Below are positions 7,459 to 14,509 of a stretch of DNA of 15,236 nucleotides, in pieces. The position numbers and the translations under genes are program-made. The notes under the pieces were generated by a model that worked only from the letters and a program-made list of their open reading frames with translations, searched no databases and was not told the origin of the DNA. The stretch lies in NCBI GenBank assembly GCA_018830925.1, contig JAHJRK010000556.1, positions 1 to 15,236 of the forward strand, written 5' to 3'. Numbering within the stretch: the first letter of the stretch is position 1; every line of letters starts with the position of its first letter. The DNA comes from Pseudomonadota bacterium (GTDB lineage Bacteria > Desulfobacterota > Desulfobacteria > Desulfobacterales > RPRI01).

Positions 7459-9168
7459 TCAATACTTCCAGAGAATATATCCGGAAGGACCGCTCTGATC
7501 CTGAAAAACAGGCTTGGGAAGCTGGTCCAGCCATCGAATAATATTCTTAACCCTGGCGATCACCACTGTTTTGCCACGGTTTTGATTTATAAGATCGACG
7601 GCAGATTGCATGTCAAGCAATCTCCCGTCCGCATCTTTAAAACCCAATCCGTAATCAAATTCGCCGGTTCCTCCAAGCAAGTAAACATCACTGCGTTTTA
7701 GATACCAGCAAACTGCCCCGGCTGAGTTTTCATCAGAAATAATGATATTTTCGTCAGTAATCTCTTTCTTCTGTTGTTCCAGTAAAACACCCGGCGCTTT
7801 TGACTCAATGGTCTGGTCAGGTATGGTATAGTGAACAACAAAGAAAAGGAGAAGCGGCGCTATACCGAAAAGGAGGGCTTTGTCTTTTACATTACGGCTT
7901 CGGAAGGACCAAAAGCACAGCAGAATAGAAAATAAGAAGCCATTTATCACCATCATAACTTTCCAGGGCTGGCTATACGGACGGAACCCATTGAAGCCGA
8001 AGAATTGAACACACAAAAATACAATAAGGATCAGACCGAAAAACATGGCGCTTACAGCAGTCCCCCCTTGAAATAATCTATTTTGATCATTTTTCTTGAG
8101 CGCGTACAAAAGCCCAAATGCCATGAGAACGGCAAAAGGGGGAAAGCAGGGAAGAATATAAGTGAGCAATTTGCCACTCGACAACGAGAAAAACAAAAAG
8201 GGCAGTACCAGCCAGCAAATGCAAAATCTCAGCACCCTGCCTTGCGCTCCCTGTTCAAACAGTCGCGCCTTTATTCCCGGCACAGCCGCAGGGACCACAA
8301 ATATCCAGGGAATCAACATGCCCGGTGCGGTCAAAAAGAAAGACCAGAAAGACTCTTTATGTTGGGCATTGTCGGCCATAAATCGCCGGATATGTTCATT
8401 CCAGAAAAAAAATTGCCAGAAATCCGGTTCTTTTAAGTGGATTGCTATACTCCACGGCAGTGCTACCAGGATGGCTGTAAGAATCGGCAGCCAGCTCATG
8501 CGAAACAAGTCGGAATACCGGCGTTGCCAGACCAGATATGGAACCAGCGCCAAAACCGGCACGGCAAAGGCAAGAAATCCCTTGGTCAGAAAGGCAAGGC
8601 CGCAGGACAGACCGGAAAGTACCAGAAACCCTTTTTCCATTGCAGAGCCCGGTTGTTCTTCAGATGCGAAATAGAAAGCAGTAATTGACGCAGTAAGTAA
8701 AAACGAAAACAGGCTGTCCAGCACAGCCGTGTTGCCCACTCCGAACACCTCAAAACAGGATAGAAAGATAAGGGCGGCCAGGATGGCCGTAAAACAGTCA
8801 TCTTCATCCTTACGGCGGGACACACGCCTGACCAATATGTATATCAACAGGGCCGACAGCATTACAGCCAGAGCGGACGGCAGGCGAACGGCGAAACTGT
8901 TTTCACCGAATAGCAGAAGTGAACCGGCATGCACCCAATAGCCCAGCACCGGTTTTTCGAAGTACCTCATGCCGTTGAGGTGGGGGACAACCCAGTCACC
9001 GCTGGCGATCATCTCCCGGGGGATTTCGGCGTAACGCGTTTCGTCCGGGGCAACGAGATCACGGGCCCCAAGTGGCAGGATGTAGGAAAGTAAAAAGAAC
9101 GACAGCAGCAGAAGGGCATATCCTGTTTTGGCGCTCATTAATTTCTGTATGTTCATTTTATTAACCAT
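7459..9168 (-). CDS. arnT: Undecaprenyl phosphate-L-Ara4N : lipid A L-Ara4N transferase
   Basis: A 569-residue polytopic inner-membrane glycosyltransferase (GT83) that moves L-Ara4N from undecaprenyl phosphate to lipid A phosphates at the periplasmic face. The ArnT signatures are intact: PDETRYAEIPREM (41-53), SGDWVVPHLNGMRYFEKP (about 56-73), an AVLDS loop, TKGFLAFAVPVL, and EPDFWQFFFWNEHIRRF followed by AQHKESFW, which closely tracks enterobacterial ArnT. Its size is close to E. coli ArnT (550). The ATG at 9168 is chosen because it lies 1 nt after the arnD stop, has GGGAA 9 nt upstream, and removes a 74-residue non-homologous extension that would lie antisense-free inside arnD in another frame. 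The first TM follows at about residue 16. It is the fifth gene of arnBCADT; what follows is a two-component system where enterobacteria have arnE and arnF. Confidence 0.96.
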   Translation of the reverse strand: MVNKMNIQKLMSAKTGYALLLLSFFLLSYILPLGARDLVAPDETRYAEIPREMIASGDWVVPHLNGMRYFEKPVLGYWVHAGSLLLFGENSFAVRLPSALAVMLSALLIYILVRRVSRRKDEDDCFTAILAALIFLSCFEVFGVGNTAVLDSLFSFLLTASITAFYFASEEQPGSAMEKGFLVLSGLSCGLAFLTKGFLAFAVPVLALVPYLVWQRRYSDLFRMSWLPILTAILVALPWSIAIHLKEPDFWQFFFWNEHIRRFMADNAQHKESFWSFFLTAPGMLIPWIFVVPAAVPGIKARLFEQGAQGRVLRFCICWLVLPFLFFSLSSGKLLTYILPCFPPFAVLMAFGLLYALKKNDQNRLFQGGTAVSAMFFGLILIVFLCVQFFGFNGFRPYSQPWKVMMVINGFLFSILLCFWSFRSRNVKDKALLFGIAPLLLFFVVHYTIPDQTIESKAPGVLLEQQKKEITDENIIISDENSAGAVCWYLKRSDVYLLGGTGEFDYGLGFKDADGRLLDMQSAVDLINQNRGKTVVIARVKNIIRWLDQLPKPVFQDQSGPSGYILWKY

Positions 9169-9169
9169 C

Positions 9170-10084
9170 TCAAAATGTTCCCGCTGATTTATGGTGGCCG
9201 GCAGATTTCTTCTGGCAGGCAAGCCACCCGTCCCTTCCGGCCACAGCTGCCTGGTGGATATCGGATTCCGCAATTTCCAGGTTTTGAGATAGAAGGTCAC
9301 CGAGGGGTTCGAAGACGATACCCCGCTGCGCGGCCCTGTCCAAAAAATCCTCAAACAAGGCAAGGCAACCGATTCCTTCCACTTCGGCATGGATGGTCAA
9401 CACGTTGAGACGGTCAGGCCGTATCATATTGAGCAGATATTCATTGTAGGTTTCCGGCTTGCATTTCAAACCGATGAGTTCATCATAGGTCGGCAGGGTG
9501 GTCGGCACCTGGACATGACTGAGCCGTTGGCCTTCAACTGACGGCAAAAAGAGGGAATGGCCGCGGCAATCGGATTGAAACCGGAAAGGAAACTCCTCTA
9601 ATGCCTTAAGGGCTTCGGGCGTGATCCGCCATGCGGGTGCTGCGAAGCAATCGGGGTCTCTTCCCAGGATCTCTGTCAGCATATCGTAACCCTTCCTGAT
9701 TTCCCCGGTTATGGCCTGTTGGTCAAGGTTCATAATCCGCGTCTGCCAGCAGTGATGATCCCAGGCATGGAGTCCGACTTCATGGCCCGCTTCGGCGGTC
9801 GCACGAATCGGCCCCGGGCAGCGCTTTCCAATTATCGCACCGGGCCACAGCGTTCCACGTAAGAGGATATCCCAACCATACATACCGGGAGCGCGGGTGC
9901 GGGCCATTTTCATTATAAAGCCGGGGCGGATGAGCCTGAAAAGATGCCTGCCCATGTTGTCCGGCCCTACCGAAAAGAAAAAAGTGGACCTTACGGAATG
10001 TTTTGCAAACAGGCCAAGGAGATTGGGCACCCCTCTCCTTGTTCCTCTCAATGTATCAACATCAACTCGAAGACCGATTATCAT
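9170..10084 (-). CDS. arnD: 4-deoxy-4-formamido-L-arabinose-phosphoundecaprenol deformylase
   Basis: A 304-residue NodB/polysaccharide-deacetylase-family protein that removes the formyl group from undecaprenyl-phosphate-L-Ara4FN, making the ArnC step irreversible. It tracks E. coli ArnD throughout: RVDVDTLRGTRRGVP (6-20, with the metal Asp), FFFSVGPDNMGRHL, YGWDILLRGT, GHEVGLHAWDHHCW (100-113, metal His pair), SDCRG, TLPTYDELIG, TIHAEVEG (230-237) and AGRDGWLACQ near the end. The ATG at 10084 (MIIGLRVD) is preferred over one 27 codons upstream, because it matches the family N-terminus and overlaps the arnA stop as ATGA (10084-10081). The C-terminus (about 14 residues after the ACQ match) is slightly longer than in E. 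coli. The stop lies 1 nt before arnT. The gene is GC-rich compared with ugd and the two genes after it. Confidence 0.96.
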   Translation of the reverse strand: MIIGLRVDVDTLRGTRRGVPNLLGLFAKHSVRSTFFFSVGPDNMGRHLFRLIRPGFIMKMARTRAPGMYGWDILLRGTLWPGAIIGKRCPGPIRATAEAGHEVGLHAWDHHCWQTRIMNLDQQAITGEIRKGYDMLTEILGRDPDCFAAPAWRITPEALKALEEFPFRFQSDCRGHSLFLPSVEGQRLSHVQVPTTLPTYDELIGLKCKPETYNEYLLNMIRPDRLNVLTIHAEVEGIGCLALFEDFLDRAAQRGIVFEPLGDLLSQNLEIAESDIHQAAVAGRDGWLACQKKSAGHHKSAGTF

Positions 10085-12060
10085 GCCTGATCCCGAACGG
10101 CCTCTTTCAGGAAGAAATCGAGTGTTTCTATAACCGATTGTTCCAGACTGATCTTGGGCTCCCATTTCAATACGCGTTTTGCGTTCTCTATGCTGGGCTT
10201 TCTGTGAATAACGTCTTCGTACCCGTCTCCATAATAGGATTTGCTGTCTATCTTCCTCAAGCCTGCAAATGGGGGGAATTTATGACGCAAAGGGTGCTTT
10301 TCAAAATTTACGATCAACAGATTTGCAAGGTCTTCAATGCTGGCCTCATTGTCGGGATTGCCTATATTGAAAATTCTGCCGTTGCAGCGGCCTTTTTCGT
10401 TTTCTATTATGCGGTAAAGGCACTCTACTCCGTCTTTTACATCGGTAAAGCAACGTTTCTGTTTTCCTCCGTCAACAAGCTGAATAGGAGTGCCTTCAGT
10501 CAGGTTAAGAATAAGCTGGGTGATTGCCCTTGAGCTTCCCACCCGGGCGGAATCCAGACTGTCGAGCCTCGGCCCGATCCAGTTGAACGGCCGAAAGAGG
10601 GTGAACTGTAATCCCTTTTGCGCCCCGTAGGCCCAGATTACCCGGTCAAGAAGCTGTTTGGAACAGGAATATATCCAGCGCTGTTTCTGGATAGGACCGA
10701 CAACGAGTTTTGATTTATCCTCGTCGAATCTTTCGTCATCGCACATTCCGTAAACTTCAGAAGTAGAAGGGAAAATAACTCTCTTGCCATATTTTGCGCA
10801 GTACCTGACTATGCGCAGGTTTTCTTCAAAATCGAGTTCAAAGACCCCTAAAGGATTGCGTACATATTCTATCGGAGTGGCAATGGCAACAAGCGGCAAG
10901 ACAATATCGCATTTACGCACATGATACTCGATCCATTCCCGGTGGATTGAAATATCCCCTTCTTCGAAATAAAACCCTTCCCGTTCTTTAATCCTGCAGA
11001 TGGATTCGGCCTGAAGATCCATTCCGTGAACTTTGTATTTGCCGCTGTCGAGTAGCCTTTCACTCAAATGGTTTCCAATAAATCCGTCAACGCCCAGTAT
11101 AAGTATATTCGTTTTTGTGCCCCTTGTGGCGTTGCGGCATGGTATTTTCCCGAATCTGAGCCCTTCAACAAGGTTCATCTGTCCGGAGAGCTGGGGACCG
11201 TTCATATAAATGCCGTCTTCAGACTGACCATATTCAACACAAACAGAGCCCTGGCCGCAGGAGATAAGAAGCGGGTCGGTTGAAATGATTGTGCCCGGGC
11301 AACCCCCGGTATTTGCCGCCCTGCTCACTTTCCAGAAGATGTATTTTCTTCCTCCGGCAAAACTGAATGCGCCGGGATAGGGATAGGTTACCGCGCGAAC
11401 CAGATTCATAATGGCGTCAGAACTCTGATCCCAGTCGATTTCGCCGTCATCGGGAGTCCTTGCCCCGAAACAACTTGCACTGGAGTTATCCTGAAGTATC
11501 CTTGCGGCCGTGCCTTTTTTGATCTGTGGCAAAACTTCATCCAAAAGGGAGATTGATGTCTGAACAGCCTTTTTATGAAGGGTCAGCGCCGTATCATCAT
11601 CCGTTATCTGTATCTTCCTCTGGCCTGTGATATCTCCGTCATCAGGCATGGGCGTCATATAATGAAGGGTTACACCGGTCTCTTTTTCGCCGTTAACAAG
11701 CACCCAGTTTATCGGACACCGGCCACGGTATTTCGGAAGCAGGGAGCCGTGCAGGTTAAGACAGCCTGACGGCGGAATATTTAAAAGTGCGGGTTTCAGC
11801 ATATCCCGGTAGTAAAAGGAGAAAAGAATATCGGGCTTCAATTCTTTTATCTTTTCAATCCAAAGGGGGTGATTGATATTTTCCGGGGCAAATACCGGAA
11901 TTTTATGCCTGGAAGCCATTTCAGCTACCGAATCAAACCATATCCTCTCAGAAGGGGCATCGTTATGGGTGAATACCGCGGCAATTTCAAATCCATGTCG
12001 TAATAAAGCCTCGATTCCCGCACAGCCAAAATTATGATAACCCAGTACTATAGCTCTCAC
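10081..12060 (-). CDS. arnA: Bifunctional UDP-L-Ara4N formyltransferase / UDP-glucuronate decarboxylase
   Basis: A 659-residue two-domain cytoplasmic enzyme, one residue shorter than E. coli ArnA. The N-terminal domain (about 1-305) is a 10-formyl-THF-dependent transferase with LNLHGSLLPKYRGRCPINW; the catalytic triad is Asn102, His104 and Asp140. The C-terminal SDR domain (about 317-659) oxidises and decarboxylates UDP-glucuronate to the UDP-4-keto-pentose: NAD site LGVDGFIGN (322-330), PSTSEVYG with Ser434 and Glu435, Tyr464-x3-Lys468 and Arg620 in HRKPS. These are the E. coli catalytic residues shifted by one. No residue is missing, so both activities should be intact. The start is GTG (12060), with AAAGGAAA about 6 nt upstream, 1 nt after the arnC stop. 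The first step's product is the substrate of ArnB; the second acts on ArnB's product. Confidence 0.97.
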   Translation of the reverse strand: MRAIVLGYHNFGCAGIEALLRHGFEIAAVFTHNDAPSERIWFDSVAEMASRHKIPVFAPENINHPLWIEKIKELKPDILFSFYYRDMLKPALLNIPPSGCLNLHGSLLPKYRGRCPINWVLVNGEKETGVTLHYMTPMPDDGDITGQRKIQITDDDTALTLHKKAVQTSISLLDEVLPQIKKGTAARILQDNSSASCFGARTPDDGEIDWDQSSDAIMNLVRAVTYPYPGAFSFAGGRKYIFWKVSRAANTGGCPGTIISTDPLLISCGQGSVCVEYGQSEDGIYMNGPQLSGQMNLVEGLRFGKIPCRNATRGTKTNILILGVDGFIGNHLSERLLDSGKYKVHGMDLQAESICRIKEREGFYFEEGDISIHREWIEYHVRKCDIVLPLVAIATPIEYVRNPLGVFELDFEENLRIVRYCAKYGKRVIFPSTSEVYGMCDDERFDEDKSKLVVGPIQKQRWIYSCSKQLLDRVIWAYGAQKGLQFTLFRPFNWIGPRLDSLDSARVGSSRAITQLILNLTEGTPIQLVDGGKQKRCFTDVKDGVECLYRIIENEKGRCNGRIFNIGNPDNEASIEDLANLLIVNFEKHPLRHKFPPFAGLRKIDSKSYYGDGYEDVIHRKPSIENAKRVLKWEPKISLEQSVIETLDFFLKEAVRDQA

Positions 12061-12061
12061 T

Positions 12062-13021
12062 TTAATTTCCTTTGTTAAAGTCTCTGCCCGTCACTCTTTT
12101 TACCAAAAAGAATGGGCGGGACCTGACGTTGTTGTATATCCGTCCTATATATTCTCCAAGTAAACCCATGCCCATAAACTGAGCGCCGATAAAGATAAAT
12201 AAAATTGCAAACAGGGTAAAAACCCCCTCCCCGGCCCAGGCAGGACCGTGTATAATGCGCAGAAGCAATAACAAGAGGCCGAACCCGATCCCGAGAATGG
12301 CTATTCCTACGCCTATAATGCTTAACAGGCGCAGAGGAAATGTGGTCATGGATGTAAAAAGATCGAACATGAGATTGATAAGATTAAAAAAGGAGTATTT
12401 TGTAACACCGCCGCGGCGCGCTTCATGCCGGACTTCAATTTCCGTAGTGGTATGGGCGTAGTTATTGGCCAGAATCGGAATAAAGGTGCTGCGCTCATCA
12501 CACTCAAGGACAGTATCGACGATATTTCTCTGATAAGCCCGCAGCATGCACCCGTAGTCATGCATCATGACGCCCGTTGATTTCTGGACGGCCTTGTTTA
12601 TAATTGCCGAAGAGATTCTTCTGAAGAGCGAATCCTCCCTATCTTTCCTGACTGTGCCTACCACGTCATATCCCTGCCGTGCCGCTTCAACAAGCCTCGG
12701 AATCTCTTCGGGGGGATTTTGCAGGTCGGCATCCAGTGTAACAATGATATCGCCCCTCGATTCCTTGAAACCTGCCATGACTGCGGCATGCTGTCCGTAA
12801 TTGCGGTTTAAAAACACGCCTATAATTTTGCCGGGATGATTTTCGGAAGCCCTGCCGATTATTTCAGGTGATGAGTCTTTGCTTCCGTCATCGATCAGAA
12901 TTATCTCATACTTTATTCCGATACTGTCACATGCGCTCAGGCATCGGGGGATAAGCTCGTCCAAATTGTCTTCCTCGTTGAATACAGGAATTACAACGGA
13001 CAATAGATTAAAACCGCTCAT
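12062..13021 (-). CDS. arnC: Undecaprenyl-phosphate 4-deoxy-4-formamido-L-arabinose transferase
   Basis: A 319-residue GT2 family polyisoprenyl-phosphate glycosyltransferase (E. coli ArnC is 322) that joins UDP-L-Ara4FN to undecaprenyl phosphate on the cytoplasmic face. The GT-A domain shows SVVIPVFNEEDNL (8-20), IDDGSKDSS (43-51), NRNYGQHAAVMAG (72-84), the DxD-type LDADLQNPPEEI (96-107) and MHDYGCMLRAY (153-163). Two C-terminal TM helices follow (about 230-256 and 267-290), with LGEYIGRIYNNVRSRP after the second. The ATG at 13021 has GGAG 6 nt upstream. It lies 15 nt after the arnB stop and 1 nt before the arnA GTG. Close relatives such as dolichyl-phosphate mannose synthase-like GtrB proteins look similar, but gene order and length support ArnC. 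Confidence 0.95.
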   Translation of the reverse strand: MSGFNLLSVVIPVFNEEDNLDELIPRCLSACDSIGIKYEIILIDDGSKDSSPEIIGRASENHPGKIIGVFLNRNYGQHAAVMAGFKESRGDIIVTLDADLQNPPEEIPRLVEAARQGYDVVGTVRKDREDSLFRRISSAIINKAVQKSTGVMMHDYGCMLRAYQRNIVDTVLECDERSTFIPILANNYAHTTTEIEVRHEARRGGVTKYSFFNLINLMFDLFTSMTTFPLRLLSIIGVGIAILGIGFGLLLLLLRIIHGPAWAGEGVFTLFAILFIFIGAQFMGMGLLGEYIGRIYNNVRSRPFFLVKRVTGRDFNKGN

Positions 13022-13036
13022 TTTCTTCTCCGTAGA

Positions 13037-14194
13037 TTACTTTATTGAAGCCAGTACATCCTTGATGGCATCAACAACATCATTCACATCTTCTATTTTC
13101 ATATCGGGAAAAAGGGGAAGTGAACAAATCCGGTCCGAATTCCACTCGGTGTTCAACATTGCACCTTCATGCAGGTGCAATGTTTCGTGGTAATATTTCT
13201 GTGTGTGTACTGCCTTAAAATGGATACCGGTGCCGATATTCCTTTTCTTTAATTCCGCCATGAAGGTCTCCCGATCCATGCCTGCCCGCTTAGTATCCAG
13301 GCGGACAACGAACAGGTGCCATGCGTGGCGCATTGGGTAGGAGGGCATGGCAAGGGGACGGATCTCATCCACTCCGGACAGAAGCTCCTGGTAACGGCGG
13401 GCCAGAAGCGCCCGTTTTTCGATGAATTTATCCAGCCTGCTCAATTGACTCAAACCGAGGACAGCAGCCATGTCTGTCAGGTTGTACTTGAACCCCGGCT
13501 CCAGAACCTCGGCCTGGGGAGACCGGCCCTGCATGGTTCGGTCATAGGCATCCATGCCAAGGCCATGAAATTTAAGCCGGCGGACGCGTTCGATAAGCGT
13601 GGGATCGTCGGAACAAAACATCCCGCCTTCGCCGCAGGTAATGTTTTTGATGGGATGAAAAGAAAAAATGGCGGTGCCTCGCCGGCCGATCTTTTGCCCA
13701 TGGTATTCGGTGCCGGCGGCATGGGCGGCGTCTTCGACCAGATGGATGCCTTTCGCCGAGGCCAGTTGCCGCAGCGGTTCCATGTCCACTGTGGCACCGG
13801 CAAAATGCACCGGAACAATCAACCGGGTGTGGTCCGTGATAAGCGGTTCAATGGTTTTGGCCGAAACCATAAGGGTATCACGGTCGATATCCGCTAAAAC
13901 CGGGGTGGCACCGGCAAGCACGATAAGGTTAACGGTTGAGACCCAGGTCATGGAGGGGGTGATCACTTCGTCCCCAGGACCAATGCCCATGGCGACAAGC
14001 AAAAGATGCATGCCCGCTGTGGCTGAACAGAGCGCCACCGCACCTTTGGCATCGCAGTATTCTCGAAAAGCCTCTTCAAACTCGGCCGTCCGAGGCCCCG
14101 TGGTGATCCAGCCGGAGCGCAGGACTTCAGCAACTGCCTCGATTTCCTGTTCACTGATGGCCGGTTTGGAAAACGGAAGGAATGAGGATCTCAT
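13037..14194 (-). CDS. arnB: UDP-4-amino-4-deoxy-L-arabinose-oxoglutarate aminotransferase
   Basis: A 385-residue PLP-dependent DegT/DnrJ/EryC1-family sugar aminotransferase, the length expected of ArnB. It transaminates UDP-4-keto-L-arabinose with glutamate to give UDP-L-Ara4N. Seen: FLPFSKPAISEQEI at the N-terminus, SGWITTGPRTAEFE (27-40), CSATAGMHLLL (56-66), EDAAHAAGTEYHGQKIG (154-170), the PLP Lys183 in SFHPIKNITCGEGGM, and GTGIHFKAVHTQKYY near the C-terminus. The ATG at 14194 has AAGGG 8 nt upstream. It is the first gene of the arn operon; a promoter with a direct-repeat operator lies about 87-119 nt upstream of the start codon. It is strongly GC-rich (for example 40 of 60 G+C in 13681-13740), more so than arnA, and contains long antisense open frames for that reason. 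Confidence 0.97.
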   Translation of the reverse strand: MRSSFLPFSKPAISEQEIEAVAEVLRSGWITTGPRTAEFEEAFREYCDAKGAVALCSATAGMHLLLVAMGIGPGDEVITPSMTWVSTVNLIVLAGATPVLADIDRDTLMVSAKTIEPLITDHTRLIVPVHFAGATVDMEPLRQLASAKGIHLVEDAAHAAGTEYHGQKIGRRGTAIFSFHPIKNITCGEGGMFCSDDPTLIERVRRLKFHGLGMDAYDRTMQGRSPQAEVLEPGFKYNLTDMAAVLGLSQLSRLDKFIEKRALLARRYQELLSGVDEIRPLAMPSYPMRHAWHLFVVRLDTKRAGMDRETFMAELKKRNIGTGIHFKAVHTQKYYHETLHLHEGAMLNTEWNSDRICSLPLFPDMKIEDVNDVVDAIKDVLASIK

Positions 14195-14280
14195 ATGGTT
14201 TTCCCTTTATCTGAATTCTGTGATTTCACTTTGGTTACAAGAAAGACAGCTCGAATTTTTCCAAGCCGAATTTAATTTGG

Positions 14281-14313
14281 AATATAGCAGCTCAAGATGA
14301 AGAAAGGATGAAG
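14281..14313 (-). promoter_or_regulatory. arnB promoter with PmrA/PhoP-box-like direct repeat
   Basis: Read on the minus strand, CTTCAT (14313-14308), a 5-nt spacer (CCTTT) and a second CTTCAT (14302-14297) form a direct repeat with 11-bp periodicity. Ten nt further is TATATT (14286-14281), a good -10 element. No -35 consensus is seen; the repeat occupies that place, as expected for a promoter activated by an OmpR-family regulator. Known PmrA boxes are CTTAAT-N5-CTTAAT, and the two-component pair encoded downstream is the natural candidate activator. The transcript would start near 14274, giving an untranslated leader of about 80 nt. Confidence 0.6.
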
Positions 14314-14338
14314 AGAGCAGGTAAGGGAAAATATTTTT

Positions 14339-14360
14339 CTGATTTTTCACGAAATATCAG
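14339..14360. repeat. 22-bp imperfect palindrome upstream of the arn promoter
   Basis: CTGATTTTTC-AC-GAAATATCAG pairs 9 of 11 positions of its two halves. It lies about 26 bp upstream of the direct repeat and 4 bp from the 14-bp hairpin. It may be an operator for a dimeric regulator or an RNA hairpin at the end of the antiporter transcript. Confidence 0.45.
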
Positions 14361-14364
14361 GGTA

Positions 14365-14398
14365 CAAAGCCCCATATTCTCTCCAATATGGGGCTTTG
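14365..14398. terminator. Perfect 14-bp hairpin, likely terminator of the antiporter transcript
   Basis: CAAAGCCCCATATT (14365-14378), loop CTCTCC (14379-14384) and AATATGGGGCTTTG (14385-14398) form an uninterrupted 14-bp stem with a 6-nt loop. It lies 111 nt past the antiporter stop and upstream of the arn promoter, so insulating the two units is the obvious role. Neither strand has a proper U-run after the stem, so an attenuation or RNA-stability role is also possible. Confidence 0.6.
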
Positions 14399-14409
14399 AT
14401 CTGTTGATC

Positions 14410-14497
14410 CGGAATCATGTTCCGACCCGATGCAGAGTTCATAATCGTGCCAAAGACGATTGCGCCGGTACCCCTTTAAGCAACTTTATGTACCGGC
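14410..14497. repeat. Three consecutive inverted repeats downstream of the antiporter gene
   Basis: Three stems lie end to end: CGGAA/TTCCG (14410-14424, loop 5), AATCGT/ACGATT (14443-14461, loop 7) and GCCGGTAC/GTACCGGC (14464-14497, loop 18). All are perfect. Together with the 14-bp hairpin next door they could fold into a structured 3' untranslated region or a small RNA on the minus strand. Confidence 0.45.
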
Positions 14498-14509
14498 AAA
14501 TTTCCATAA

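Larger units (their letters stand above)
14195..14509. other. Intergenic region before arnB, with promoter and repeated hairpins
   Basis: This 315-nt stretch separates the antiporter stop (14510) from the arnB start and holds no credible gene. From arnB outward it contains an 80-nt leader, a TATATT -10 element and PmrA-like direct repeat (14281-14313), an AT-rich stretch, a 22-bp imperfect palindrome (14339-14360), a perfect 14-bp hairpin (14365-14398), and three further inverted repeats (14410-14497). Confidence 0.8.

Noticed and set aside
8083..8688. Overlapping plus-strand open frames inside arnT
   Set aside because: Antisense shadows rich in Lys, Gln and Arg that mirror the transmembrane codons of arnT; no ribosome binding site or motif.
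9169..9390. N-terminal extension of arnT giving a 643-residue protein
   Set aside because: It lies inside arnD in another frame, has no similarity to ArnT, and the ATG at 9168 has a ribosome binding site and fits the family length.
10085..10165. 27-codon N-terminal extension of arnD
   Set aside because: It runs into arnA; the ATG at 10084 matches the ArnD family N-terminus and overlaps the arnA stop as ATGA.
13316..13897. 193-codon plus-strand open frame
   Set aside because: Shadow of arnB on the opposite strand.
13668..14300. 210-codon plus-strand open frame across arnB
   Set aside because: Antisense to a clearly coding, GC-rich gene; low-complexity composition and no recognisable motif.
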